Origin: Rhodeus uyekii | Taxonomy: Eukaryota; Chordata; Actinopteri; Cypriniformes; Acheilognathidae | DNA: 64,000 nucleotides | Reading direction: 5' to 3' | Assembly (NCBI GenBank): GCA_037043235.1 | Contig: JAWRVZ010000075.1 | Coordinates: 2,629,501-2,693,500 of the forward strand | Shown: positions 24,777-36,163 of the stretch, piece after piece | Numbering within the stretch: the stretch's first letter is position 1 | Layout: each line of letters begins with the position of its first letter | The notes under the pieces: model-generated | The model's input: the letters and a program-made list of their open reading frames with translations, nothing else | Told to the model about the DNA's origin: nothing | Databases searched by the model: none | Made by a program: the position numbers and the translations under genes

Positions 24777-24816
24777 ATGCCAAGGAGGAAACAGCAAGCA
24801 CCCAAAAGGGCTGCGG
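24777..24816 (+). CDS. tshz2: Teashirt zinc finger protein 2, first coding exon (partial gene)
   Basis: Seen: ATG with A at -3, followed by thirteen codons MPRRKQQAPKRAA and one base of a split glycine codon, then GTAAG at 24817-24821, a strong donor in phase 1. An in-frame TAA at 24762-24764 means no in-frame start lies just upstream. Known: vertebrate teashirt genes have a tiny first coding exon with this N-terminus and one very large second exon carrying C2H2 zinc fingers, an atypical homeodomain and a CtBP-binding PIDLT motif. TSHZ proteins are nuclear transcriptional repressors that pattern hindbrain, muscle, kidney and other tissues. Paralogue choice: the K-R-A-A-G ending is that of TSHZ2, whereas TSHZ1 and TSHZ3 have R-R-S/A-A-A here. 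The second exon is not in the window, so tshz2 rests on these residues alone. Assignment to the family is very secure; assignment to paralogue 2 is somewhat less so. Confidence 0.9.
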
Positions 24817-24821
24817 GTAAG

Positions 24822-26035
24822 ATTCAACTTGACACCTATCATTTCACATCCATCCCGACGTCAGTGTTGCGATTCATCCGCGTTTGAAGCGCACGAGCGT
24901 GCGATTTTGTATCTCTCTCTTTCTATGTTCTCGCGAAACGATGAAAGTGATACCGCTGCGTTAGAAAGAAGATGGGTTCGTATCTGAGAACGACCAAATA
25001 AGTTTTTTTCAACTTTCGAGCTTAAGGTACTATTACGCGTTGAATTAGACGTAAACGCGCTTTGGAAACGGAGCATCGTTCAATGAACGTGCGTGAAAAC
25101 CTTGCCGTTTTTTTTAGCAATATAAACGGACCGAGGACTGAACCTTGAGTAACTCCTGTCTTAATATAGGTTTTTGTGTCGTTTGCTAATACAAATATTG
25201 AAATATTAAAAAAACGCAATAATAGCGAACTTCAGATTTTTTTTCAAAACAAGTATTTATGTAAATGGCGTTTCGCTTTTCCAGTCATTTTTCATGACGG
25301 CATATGTAAATAATCGACGTGGATTACAGTTTAGGCATGGTTCACCTTCTTGGCCTGTTTATAATGCTAATTTACCGCTTTTGTCAATAGCTGCTGTTCA
25401 CATAATGAGGTAAAATCGACCTTGTTTTCATTTCAAACTAGTGTAATCATAGTTTGAGTAGTTGTTTTGGACGTCAAAGTTTAAAAGTTCAAACTTGAGC
25501 CAGATTTTGTTTGGGACTGAAGCGTGACGCGTTTCTGTAAATACACTGAGAGGAAATGCAGGGTGATTTTGGATAGATGTGCTGCTTTGGATCCGAATAT
25601 CGGTTGAACTTCCTATGAACCCATAATATCTCATAGACAAACGGACACACACACACACAAGAGTGCATGCACGTGCGAAACACTCTAGAATAAAGTCGTT
25701 TAAATGACATGGTTTATTTATGTTTCAGTATGATGAGATTCACCCTGATGTTTTGCTTTTAACTTGCCAATTGTATACCAGTACAATTACTCCTTTAAAA
25801 CCTAGTGAACTAACTAGAAGACTGCATTTTTGAGGGCATCAGTTTGAAAAATGTTTATAGTGATGCTGTCTAGGCATGAATGATCAAAAAGCGCCTTTAG
25901 TTTAGCTGAAACAATGAATGTTCTTTCATGTTGCTTCCTTATAGCAGTGTTGACAATATGTTTTCTTTCATGGGCTGTGTGTCAAATCCTTGTGAGCGCC
26001 CTACCAAGGTAGCATGTAAAGTGTCCAAAAAACAA
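24822..26035. other. Start of intron 1, CpG-bearing then AT-rich
   Basis: The first 300 bases after the donor contain many CpG (for example GATTCATCCGCGTTTGAAGC) and may belong to the promoter CpG-rich domain. Further on the sequence is unique and AT-rich with a short (CA)n at about 25647-25660. No further exon was recognised. Confidence 0.5.
25118..25171 (-). pseudogene. Possible LINE reverse-transcriptase fragment
   Basis: On the minus strand the sequence reads YIKTGVTQGSVLGPFIL, which closely resembles the conserved GVPQGSVLGP block of LINE reverse transcriptases. Flanking residues in the same frame (25022-25219) do not clearly continue the domain, and no catalytic F/YADD box was found nearby. 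It is either a very short LINE remnant about 300 bp into tshz2 intron 1 or a chance match. The ten-residue agreement is striking but short. Confidence 0.35.
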
Positions 26036-26156
26036 AACAAAATGCTGTCACGGCAAGGCACCTTTATTTATATAGCGCTTTATACAATGAAGATTGTTTC
26101 AAAGCAGCTTCACAGTAATAAGCAGGAAAACAATGATCAATGATACAAAGGTAGGC
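26036..26156. repeat. Dispersed fish repeat (TTTATTTATATAGCGC type)
   Basis: Contains CCTTTATTTATATAGCGCTT, then CAAAGCAGCTTCACAGTAAT. I recognise these words as a dispersed repeat tail in fish genomes. No termini or target duplications were defined. Confidence 0.5.
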
Positions 26157-26819
26157 AAGTCACTAGGTTTTCAAAACACAGCCATAATCTGAATGTATAC
26201 CAGAATGCTTTTCACTGAAGCATTTTCTTTTTTTCTTTTCCCCTTGGGCTTTTACTTGTCTTATGATTGATCTGATGTCACATTGGATTTATTGATAGAT
26301 TAATTTCTAATAGATTCATTTATCACTGGTTCATTGTTAGCCTTCCCGTGACCTCAGGTGGCGGCTGTTGAGATTATTAAACACTTTGCAACACAAGTTT
26401 GATGATGCTCCCTTAAACATTTAAGGGAACTTTTTTTCTGGGTTTCTAGAATTGTTTTACCCATAACATTTCAGGCTTTTAATGCATTTTTTGGGGTGTC
26501 ATCCAACATTTAAACTACTGATAGTTTAATATTAGTAATGCATTTAAAAAGAAAACATTTAAATTGAATTAAATAAATGAATTTTGAAAATATCAGCCAC
26601 AGGTTAAAGCATGAATCCGTCCTTTCTTTTCTAGACAAAGCCCATTAGTCGCAGTATTTCCGATCGCTCCAACATAGTAGGAGCCAAACTTTGCTTTCAA
26701 AAGTGCAGGTTATTGTTTTTGCGTACATCGACGACAGATGCTCTGCACTCCTTATGAGGTGGAAGGATGATCACTCTTTATAATAACAGTAGACAAACCC
26801 CACAGATGGTCATCACACT

Positions 26820-27600
26820 CTGCCAGCAATGGCGGATCTTAAAACCTCCTGAAGACGCTAAGTCCCTTCTTCCTCGTTTCTACTTTGTCTGTCACTTTCC
26901 CTCGCGCACACACATTCGTCGCTCCCGCTAAAAGCTCCTTCCCTCTGACAAAGACGGCGCAATTATTGGGTGAACTTTTGCGAAGATTCCTAAGCGATCC
27001 CTTTACACGCTCTGGGCCTGCTCGCCTGTAATCTGGTAAATGTGTCAGCCCTATGGAGAAATAAGCCTTCCAGAAGAGTTTCTTCATTGTTGAGGTAATT
27101 GTCTCCTCTTTGACAGGCACATTCATCAGTGGCTTAATGGTCAATCAAAAGTTGGCAGGCAGAGTGTTTTCATTCTTTCCTATCCACTACATTAGGAATA
27201 CTTAATCAAAATGTCTCCCGGTAATGGCTATGAAGAGTTCATGACTGACTGATCTGTTGTCTGCGCAGATAGAAAATTAACAGCTCGGCGGCAGGAGAGA
27301 TGTGGGCCCGCAGATAAACAAATTGTGCATTAATATTTCATCTTCGAGACCTGGGATGTGCTATCAGCGGCAGAATATTCCAGGCCCGTGTTGTCATTTC
27401 CTCCCCCCCCCTCCCCACTCCCTCCTGACCCCCCCACCCCTCAAACCCCCACCTATATTCTTGAAGGCTTTTTGCAGCTGTAACTCATTTCCCTTGATGA
27501 CTTTACTGGGGTTACAGAGAGTGACGACAAATTGATTACCTGGCAGAGCAAGAATGGAGCGGCGAGAGAGACGCAAGCTGACAGTCATGTTATAATAATA
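26820..27600. promoter_or_regulatory. Candidate enhancer block in intron 1
   Basis: Unique, mostly repeat-free sequence about 2 kb after the first exon. It includes TTAATGGTCAATCAAAAG near 27130, GCATTAATATTTCATC near 27330 and a C-rich run at about 27404-27440. Composition is balanced compared with the AT-rich flanks. Frames on either strand have no domains. Enhancer function is inferred from position in a developmental-regulator intron and the lack of repeats only. Confidence 0.35.
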
Positions 27601-29370
27601 TGTTTAATGATGTGTGGAGGGGTGAACAAGGAGAGGGAGAGGTATTAAAATAAGACCAGAGAAGATGCAAGGAATGATTTTTTATTTTACTCCGCCCCCC
27701 TTTTCCATTTTTCGTACAGTCTTTGTAAGATCTACAGGGTCCTGGGTATAAAATGGCGTTCGTGTCGTTATGTGGCGGAAGGCACGTTATTATTTTTTTG
27801 TCGTTTAGAGTAAAAACGCATCCCTGCAGGGTTGCACAATTAATATTTGTTGTGTGACTTTAGCTAGCGGTCACTGGAAGGTCAAAATCACAGTGTTAAA
27901 AAATATACTTTTTGCCATTATAACAAACTGACAACTAACAGTAACTGTATATATAGTTCATAACTGTATGTATGTATGGATAGATAGATTATTCATGATG
28001 AATACTTGGTATATTATTATATTCAGAGCATTATTGAATATTCAGTATAAATTGATTATTAATGTATTCATGATTATTTAGCTGGAGATCTAAAATGAGT
28101 AGCATAATAAATATTGTGATGATTTAATGTTCTTTTATTTGGCCATTAAGCTTCCCAAAGGTGGTGTGGTTAGAGTAGTTTTGTGATTATGAGAGCGTTG
28201 TTTTAATGATGATTTAATACCGTCTGATTTAAACATCAGGAGCATTTGAGGTGATAAGTTTGATTTGTTTTTCTGAATCGGTTCAATGAATTGATTCTTT
28301 GATTCAGCCTGACTCAGGTTCATTTATTTGTTTGCGTCACTCCAGAATCAGTCATAAGTATTTTAAGAATGGGCAGACAAATATTTGTTTGTAGTATGCA
28401 TATATAGGGGTGATTTTAAAAGAATGCAGTAAAGCTCGTGAAGTAAACATGCTTTGATTGATTGATACTTACATTTTAACTGTATGAATCAAGCATTTTT
28501 TAATCTTCTTGGCTACAATGTTTGTTTTGTCAAAACAATGTTTTCTATGATGATAAAAAATCACTCTTTTACACCCTTTCAGAACAATTACTAGTCACTG
28601 TATTGCCCAGCCCAGCCCACACAAAAACATGAACACACAGAGGTTATTAGCGCGCAGTGCAATGCGTTTTTCATTGATATTTCTCGCTGGATTATGTTTC
28701 TAATCAGTTTTTGAATAGTCTGTTCTTCAAACTGTTAGCCCAATTTGTTGTTAACAAGATAAATTGGAGTACAGACAAAGGCATTAAGTGTTGCAGTGTC
28801 AATAAGTATGTGACAGGGGCTTCTGGGAATTGGCTAGCCTAAAGTCTTCTTAAGTGGTTTGTTCTGGAAACATCGCAGTTGTTCATAGTCTTGTCCAGGT
28901 AGAGACAATCCAACACTGAATTAGAAACATTTAAGATGTAAGTGATTGAGTTTCTGCTTGAATGTGATACAACATGTGCAAGAATGATCGTATTTTCATG
29001 ATGATCACATTTTTCTCTTTTTATCCATGCCTGTAGTATGCATTTATTTAATAAGGAGTGTGAGAGGCCACACCGTAAATATACATTTATTTGGTCAGTT
29101 TTAAATAAATTGTTTTTATTTGTGAAATCTGCAACAAATGCTGTGGAAGCTTTTTCCAAAACGAACTGGAAACTAGCTGTTTTAACAGTTGTTTTTATTA
29201 ATTAATATTATTTTACTTTATTTTGAATGAATAACAAGCACTTTGGATCACAATACATATGGTATACCAATACCAAAAATGCATGTATGTTCAACACACA
29301 CACACACATATATATAATATCTCAATCAAATTCAAGCTTGTCATAGCCTGTAAAATATGTCTGATAAATA
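27601..29370. other. AT-rich intronic DNA
   Basis: No gene or well-defined repeat recognised. Frames at 28135-28323 and 28839-29159 lack domains. Confidence 0.4.
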
Positions 29371-30630
29371 ATATCATTAAGTGGAAAGGAGTGTTCGAGG
29401 CCACGCCGTTAATATGCAGCTGTCTTTCCAGTATTTGCCATTTCTTTGTGTCCCGTATCACACTAATACCCCAGTATTTGTTTATATGACTCTAACAGTT
29501 AAACCACAGCAACGTTTATCCTGTCTCGGTGCTGGTGATGTCATGTTATTTCCGCCAGCATGCCCTGGCGGTGGCAGGTGGAGCTGGCAGTATCACTTTG
29601 TGAGGCTTTGCTCCTGGAGTCAGACAGGGCGGTGCTGCGTCTAGGTGAGAGAAGAGAAGGCTCCCGTGCCCCGAAGCGCTCGGCGCTTCACTCCGCTCCC
29701 CTGCGCTCCTTAGAAGAGGGGAGAAAAAGCCCGCATCCTGATTGGACCCGAGCACCACGTCGCCTTGTACCCCCGCTGCCGCAACCGTGCATTCACCTTG
29801 CCTTCCCTCCGAGACCTGCACCAGTTTCCAGGCAAATGACACAATTTGATACGCCAGCGGGACAATCGAGGAGGATAATGTTTTTACGTGATCATCTCCG
29901 CAAAAAGCTTTTTCTATTGCTTTTTTCTTCATTAAACACAACAATGATGAGGTTATGGAGAGACTTTATTGCTCTCGGGCTAAAACTCATTACTCCAGCC
30001 AGACATCCGAGTATAAAAGAAATTACAAAATGGCATTTTGTACCCGGTCTGCGCCGATAGCATGTCTGGGAGATTGAGGTCGAGGAGGTAAAGGAAGAGA
30101 GAGGGAGAGTTGATCTGTGTCAATTTCTCGAGTGAAAGTCAGACAGGGGGAAAAGGCCTAACGACAACACAAAACGCCTTTTGTGTGTGCGGTATTTGAT
30201 TACCGGCAGGAATTTCGATGGTGTCGCAGTGTACCACGGCAGTTAAAATGATCTCGCGGGATGCCAAGCACACCTGACTCTTTTGGAAAGCAGTTCTTCG
30301 CGTATCGTTGCGGCCACAAAGATTGTGAATGGACTAGGGGACTTATTTCAATAATTGTCGGCTCGTCGCGGCAGGCCATATGCTTGCAAAGTTGTTCAAA
30401 ACAATCAGTGTGGGTTCTTATTACCATGTCCAGATGGATTTCAGGCGTCCAGGCGAGAACTGTGGCTCGGGATTGGGTTTCACATCTCGCTGTCATATTT
30501 ACCCCTCCTGTTGATATGAACACAAAGCTTTATTCTGTTTTTGAAGGTGTTGTGATCACAAGGGCACCAGACAGAGATAGTGTGCCCACTACACAAGAGA
30601 GATTCTCATGTTTTCTCAATGACTGATATT
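29371..30630. promoter_or_regulatory. Large GC-rich unique block in intron 1
   Basis: About 1.2 kb with no simple repeat or transposon signature and more CpG than the flanks. It holds the longest non-repeat open frame of the window (29560-30060 plus, 166 codons) with an opposing 132-codon frame (29546-29944 minus). The plus peptide is Arg/Pro/Leu-rich with no recognisable domain. GTATAAAAG occurs at 30011-30019. The most economical reading is a strong enhancer or alternative-promoter candidate; an unannotated exon is possible but unsupported. Confidence 0.35.
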
Positions 30631-30766
30631 GTAGAAAGATATTATTAAGACGCTTTGAGAGTATTGACCATGCTTGCGTGGCAAGTGTTAGTTCTTCTTG
30701 TAGTAGCTCCAAATTCGCTGTACAGTTTTTGGGGTCAAATGCAAGTAAGTATTATATATTTCATGA

Positions 30767-30769
<3 letters not shown>

Positions 30770-30862
<93 letters not shown>

Positions 30863-30960
30863 CATCCAACAAATCCTTTTGGAGCTTTTGCAATAACTTT
30901 AAATTATCTGTATTTTGGGGATTCTTAGGGAATGTGGGCCACAGTACTTTTTTATGTATG

Positions 30961-31007
<47 letters not shown>

Positions 31008-31090
31008 TTTAAAATGTAAAAAAAAAAAAATTTGATTTAAAAAATGATAATAGTACAGAAATTATATTTCAGATTAGAATAACAAAAATT

Positions 31091-31132
<42 letters not shown>
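30770..31132. repeat. (TA)n microsatellite cluster
   Basis: Three TA tracts at about 30770-30859, 30965-31005 and 31105-31132, the last preceded by (TG)n. Intervening DNA is unique and AT-rich. The last tract directly abuts the Tigger-like element at 31133, which used TA as its target. Confidence 0.92.
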
Positions 31133-31135
<3 letters not shown>

Positions 31136-31979
31136 TAATACCATGGTTACGAGCGAATTGGTGTACGAGCATGGAGGGTCGAATCGGTGTATGAGCATTG
31201 TATCGGTGTGCGAGAAAAAATTTCCCTCACCCACGCGCATTTTTGTGTGGAAAAAGTCCTAACGCTCAGCATCGTGGCGCACATTTTTACTGGAAATATC
31301 CTAATGACAGTCTCTCATAACACAGTCCTGTGGTTCCAATCTCTTTATCACCCCTTAACTCATTCATTCTCTCAGCTTGGCTTGCTTTGGCTGCATCATT
31401 CCCCACAGTGATACTTTTATAAGTGATTTACAGCGGTTTTACCTCATATTCTTAACATTAATTAATTGTGATCGCTATTGTTATCTATCTACCCGCTTTT
31501 GTTTGCGGCTCTCGTGGATTTGTTCATTCGGGGCTCCCGTGAGTTCGTTCGTTCGCGGCTCCCATGTTCCATGACTTTCACTCTGGATTATAACTTTGTT
31601 TGTTTTCTGCACTATTATAATAAATTCACTCATTTGCTCTTGATTCCTTGCTTTCCCCGCTTCTCCCTCCTCCCTCCTCTGGTCTCCTCCACGCACACTG
31701 CTCAAACCTGAAGTGCGTTACAGTAAATTGTCAAGTACTTTTAGAGTTTAATTGTTAATTATTAATTAGTATTTATATAAGATCTCAATGGTTATAATTT
31801 TAACTGCAATTAATAGGGTAAAACCCAAAAAATATTTAAAATGGGCATTTTAGGTCGTGTGGAACGAATTAATTGATTTTTAGTGCATCATTATGGGGAA
31901 ATTTGTTTTGGTGTACGAGCATTTTGGTTTACGAGCTCGCTCTTGGAACGAATTAAACTTGTAAACTGAGGTATTACTG
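31133..31979. mobile_element. Tigger/pogo-like DNA element
   Basis: Left end CAGTAATACCATGGTTACGA and right-end complement CAGTAATACCTCAGTTTACA match over the first ten bases and most of the next eleven. TA flanks both sides (31131-31132 and 31980-31981). GTACGAGC/GTTTACGAGC and GGAACGAATTAA words recur inside both ends, as in pogo/Tigger-type Tc1/mariner elements. At 847 bp there is no intact transposase frame, so it is non-autonomous. Confidence 0.82.
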
Positions 31980-31981
31980 TA

Positions 31982-32430
31982 TACATATGTGTGTGTATGG
32001 TTTGTGTGAACTGATATTTGTTATATATTAGTGGCCATATGCAGTTTTCAAAAGCCAATATATTGCATAATTTATATAAATAATAATATATTTGGGTTAG
32101 GCTTAGGGTTATTTATAATACATTATTAAATGTATTATAAATACATGTATACATTTTAAATATAAATTTTGTCATATTTACTTAAGTACTTTAAAGATGT
32201 TTTAGATGAATATAACTTCAAATATAATTAAAAAAAATAATTGTATAATTGTTTCCTTGGAAAATAGGGGCGGATAATATAACACACACACTCACGCTCA
32301 GTTCACTTGTAGTCAGTTGTTGATATGTATACCAAGCCTGTGTAACCATGTTTGATTACGTTATTTTTCGTCTCGTGAGACGCGTCTGTAACTCGACCTC
32401 TTGTTGCTCGTGTTCCTGTGAGAATCCTCC
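31982..32430. other. AT-rich intronic DNA
   Basis: AT-rich sequence with scattered TATAAAT words. No gene or repeat boundary recognised. Confidence 0.4.
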
Positions 32431-33310
32431 TGCTTTCTCTCCAGCCTCTTACAGTTCACGAGAAGATGGCAGAAAACAGTGTACCTCACAAAACACGGAA
32501 ACTTCATTAATCTAAAAATTGTCCACATAGTGTACCTGATTTGCTTCCAATCAAGTGCTTAATGAGTCTCAATTAAGATTTATTATGCAAATTAACCCTG
32601 GCCTGCTACAGTCTATGGGGCAGGAGCTATGACAATATTTTGCTAATGGCACAATCTATAACAATTAGAAAGGCAAACTTTCAGGAGATCGGGTTTAGTG
32701 TCGAGCCGGAGGGTACGCAGGAAAATATGAACATATCCTAAAATATATATAAAAGCATAGACTTTTTATAGATATAATTTTATAACCACAAATATCAGTC
32801 TTGCTTAATTTCCACTAATTGCACGTGTTTACCAACTATGTGTCATCTTATTTTTACAGGCACTACATCAAATTTTAATTCCACATTATTATTAAACCTT
32901 AGCTTTGTCTAAGAGGCGTTTTAAAGGAATATTTAATTAAAGCATCTGTGGAAATCACGTTGATTAATGCATGCAATAAATGGATAGCCTCAATACTCGC
33001 ACAGATAAGAGTGCAAACGTTTAAAATCTTAAAGGCGGCCGTATCCTCACGACTCCACTGGCGGGTGTCCAAACTTCAAGTCATAAACCTCAGGCCTTTT
33101 TTTCGTATCTTCATTTAACATGGCCGCTGATGGCTTCCCGACAGCTTTATAGCTGACAAGTTTCATGGCACGTCATGCCATGCAATTACACGGGAACTAA
33201 TTTGATGAATCAACTCGATATTCCCGAGTCCTGGCTGGCCTTTCAGTCCATTTGCTACCTAGAGGTCACCAGCAGCTCAACCAGCAGAGTTTCGACAGCG
33301 GCGTGTGACG
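32431..33310. promoter_or_regulatory. Candidate enhancer block with octamer and ACAAT motifs
   Basis: Repeat-free block. An octamer-like ATGCAAAT lies at 32585-32592, followed within 75 bp by three ACAAT words (32632-32636, 32651-32655, 32661-32665), the core of SOX-type sites. Further on (33120-33270) is a GC-richer patch with GCCATGCAATTACACGGG. POU/SOX clustering is common in neural enhancers, but binding and conservation are inference. Confidence 0.38.
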
Positions 33311-33639
33311 GTAATGACTGTGCGCGAGTCAGAAAGTTCTTGTAGACAAAGATCAGGGGAGCGTGAGCGTGATACGATATGCAAACACAATTGTTATTCA
33401 TACTTATGTTGGAGGAGCATTTTAGAGTAGATCGTTTGCATATTTTTGCATGTTTTAGAGTAGATTTTAGTGTGAATCATTTACATATTTGTGCTCTTTA
33501 GCGAACATAACAAATAACAACAGTTAAGTGAATTTCTCCAAGCTTGTATACAGCTTTTTCTTACACTTTAATCACAGAAGGACAGACTTTTGTCTACTGT
33601 GGGGTTAATTGTAGCCAGTCACTTAAACCTAACCTATAC

Positions 33640-33950
33640 CTACCCAATAGGCCGCCGCTTTGATCCCTCGCATGTGCCACGTACTGTAAGGAGCGTCTAA
33701 CAAATTGCAATTCATTTTAAACAATGACATTTCATGCCATCCAGCTATTTTAGCGCTCTGATTGGAATCGCTAAGACACGAGTGGTTTTGATGGAGCAAG
33801 TCTGCCATAATAAAATGTCTTGTTTGTGTCCTTGCAGAGCTCTGAGTAGACGCCCGCACGAGCCGCGCTGCGCCGTTCTTCTGAAACTAACAGCTTAATT
33901 GAAACTCATTAAACAGCACTGACAGCTTAGGTGTCCTTGCAGGATATAGA
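33640..33950. promoter_or_regulatory. Candidate regulatory block
   Basis: Unique balanced-composition stretch with CAAATTGCAATTCATTT near 33700 and several CpG near 33850. No repeat or coding signature. Support is compositional only. Confidence 0.25.
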
Positions 33951-34142
33951 ATAATTCAGTTGTACTTACAACTTGATTAAGAGAACCGGATGAACAAATT
34001 AATGATTAGAGCCATTGTCTGGGTACAGGATTTAACAATCTAATGCTTAAATGTGTGGATTTTTTTACTTTTTTGATGGCTGATGGTGTGTGCTTAAACA
34101 CTGTGTGCCATGGTGAAATGTCAAACCGCTTTAGATTATTTA

Positions 34143-34879
34143 ATTATACTACTGTTCAAAAGATTGGGTTCGGTACAATTTTTATGTTTTCGAAATACGT
34201 TTTTATGCTCACCAAGGTTGCATTTATTTGATTAAACAGTAATATCAAAAAAATAGACATTCAAAATAACTGTTTGAATGTGAGTAGATTTTAAAATGTC
34301 ATTTATTCATGTGAACAAAGCTGTATTTTCAGCATCATTACTCCAGTCTTCAGTGTCACATGATCCTTCAGAAATCATTCTAGGGCCGTGAGAGTGCAAT
34401 TTCATAAAAGTGTTGATGGGAGATGGAAAGTTTGTCGCGTGATCTACTGACGACACGCAAATGAAAGAACACAGGCGGAGCCGGATCGTTTCCGTAATGA
34501 TCAGTGCAATCTACCAAGATTTAAGAAATGCATTTTTGGGCGGTAAATAATGTAGCAAATACCAGTTAACTGACTAGAGCAAACCTTAGTAAATCACCTT
34601 GCTTGATTCATTTAAATACTCTCCTCCAATGCATTTTGCATATGAAAGATACAAATGCATATGCAATAAGATCAAACCTTAAAAATAACCCCATCCACAC
34701 CTTTTCAGCGCCAATTTTCACTGCGTGTCTCATAGTGAAACCTGGCAGTAGTTTTTATCACCAAAAGAGGGTATGTAAATCTGGCCTAAAATACTATTTA
34801 CTACCTTAGTAAATCTGGCCCCTAATATGCTGATTTGCTGCTCAAGAAACATTTCTGATCTTGAAAATATGTGTGTTGC
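34143..34879 (+). repeat. Cyprinid dispersed repeat interrupted by a later insertion
   Basis: Left part 34143-34382 carries ACTACTGTTCAAAAGATTGG, CTCACCAAGGTTGCATTTAT and CAGTGTCACATGATCCTTCA. The right part from 34822 resumes with CTAATATGCTGATTTGCTGC and TCAAGAAACATTTCTGATC. In continuous copies of this family these segments adjoin. The 439 bp between them are a separate element. Reverse-oriented copies lie at 35770-36005 and 48536-48735. Confidence 0.75.
34383..34821. mobile_element. PIF/Harbinger-like MITE nested in an older repeat
   Basis: The insert begins GGGCCGTGAG and its complement end reads GGGCCAGATTTACTAAGG. It is flanked by CTA at 34380-34382 and 34822-34824. A 3-bp duplication with A/T-rich character and GGGCC ends fits PIF/Harbinger elements, whose duplications are three bases. 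The surrounding repeat gives the empty-site sequence, so the insertion borders are well defined. The internal frame at 34603-34809 is not a transposase. Confidence 0.6.
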
Positions 34880-35261
34880 TTCATATATATATATGTGATA
34901 AACCGTGATTCAGGATTATTTGATGCACATAAAGCTCAGAATAATAGGATACTGTATATGAATGAATCATATGTATTGACATTTTTGCTACTGAGATGCA
35001 ATATTTGCTCATCCAGCCCTATTCTGTGCATATTTTAATAGTTAAGTGTATTTATAATTACTTACAATTCTAATTTAATACGGAACAAAATTGTACAGCT
35101 GGTGAATGATAAATCACTGCATAGCCAACAATTGCAGTTACAATTATACGAAAGAAATGTCATTCGCAAATTAACAAGTATGTTTGCAGATGCACAGGTC
35201 TTGTCTGTTAGATTAATGCCAAACGATTCAGTGACACAATGACAAAAGATTCAGTACTCGA

Positions 35262-35280
35262 CAAAAAAAAAAAAAAAATA
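35262..35280. repeat. Poly(A) tract
   Basis: A run of A after CTCGAC, ending in ATACAC. No retroposon body was identified in front of it. Confidence 0.6.
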
Positions 35281-35399
35281 CACATCCCGCATCGTCTCTG
35301 CTGGAAATGAACAGCAATAGGAATTTGCCAAGAACTGATGGCCCCTATAATGAGTGTATGACTAATATTGCAATTTAGTAAAAGAAAATAAATGTGAGC

Positions 35400-35730
35400 A
35401 AACCAGTGAAATTATGCAGCATTACACTCCGCTGTGAAGAAGAACTCTCTCTGCTAAAGATCCTCGCAAATGCAATTTCTCCTATTAATTGCCGTACCCT
35501 CTTGAAACATTTTCCAACTTTGTGAAAGCCTCGATCATTTTTTGCGAGGGTGAGAGGAATGAGTGTGATGGAGCTCTTTTTATCTTATTTTACAAGACTT
35601 CAAGTCAAATAGAAAGCTGAACTTCATGTGATTAGAAACTTGCTGAGGCTCACAGTTCTCTCACTCTCCACAGACATGTTAATCCACATTATTAACATTA
35701 AACTTCTCTGCTGGCATTCATACCTTTTTA
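35400..35730. promoter_or_regulatory. Candidate regulatory block
   Basis: Unique stretch with CGCAAATGCAATTTCTCC and TATTAATTGCCG near 35470-35495 and TTTTTTGCGAGGGTGAGAGG near 35540. No coding or repeat signature. Inference only. Confidence 0.25.
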
Positions 35731-35769
35731 CTTAAAGGAATACAGTAGTTCACTCTAAAATGGAAATAA

Positions 35770-36005
35770 TGTCTAAGCAGCAAAACTGTTTTTAACATTG
35801 ATAATAATCAGAAATGGTTCTTGAGCAGCAAATCTTCATATCAGAATGATTAGTGAAGGATCATGTGACGCTGAAGACTGGAGGAATGATGCTGAAAATA
35901 CAGCTTTGATCAAAGGAATAAATTACATTTTCAAATTTATTAAAATAGAAAACAATTATTTTAAATTGCAATAATACTTCACAATATTACTATTTTCGCT
36001 GTAAT
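35770..36005 (-). repeat. Cyprinid dispersed repeat, reverse copy
   Basis: Contains TTGAGCAGCAAATCTTCATA and GATCATGTGACGCTGAAGAC, the complement of the words in the 34143-34879 copy. Continuous here across the site where the other copy is interrupted, which supports reading the 34383-34821 segment as an insertion. Confidence 0.72.
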
Positions 36006-36163
36006 AAAGGAGCCATGGTGAGTAGAAGAGACTTCTTTCAAACGCATTTTTTAACCAAAACTGTAAATCTGTATTTTCTTTTTCAATAGAACACAAAAAT
36101 AAATTTTTTGGGCAATCTTCACACAGCATTTCCCGACGATAATTCATAGCAGCCAAGCTCTAA

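Noticed and set aside
29560..30060. 166-codon plus-strand frame as a protein-coding gene
   Set aside because: No recognisable domain, no visible splice structure or neighbouring exons, and an opposing long frame on the other strand; GC-rich non-coding DNA explains it better. Kept only as a regulatory candidate.
31133..31979. Coding exon in frames at 31187-31711
   Set aside because: These frames lie inside a Tigger-like element with matching ends and have no transposase motifs.
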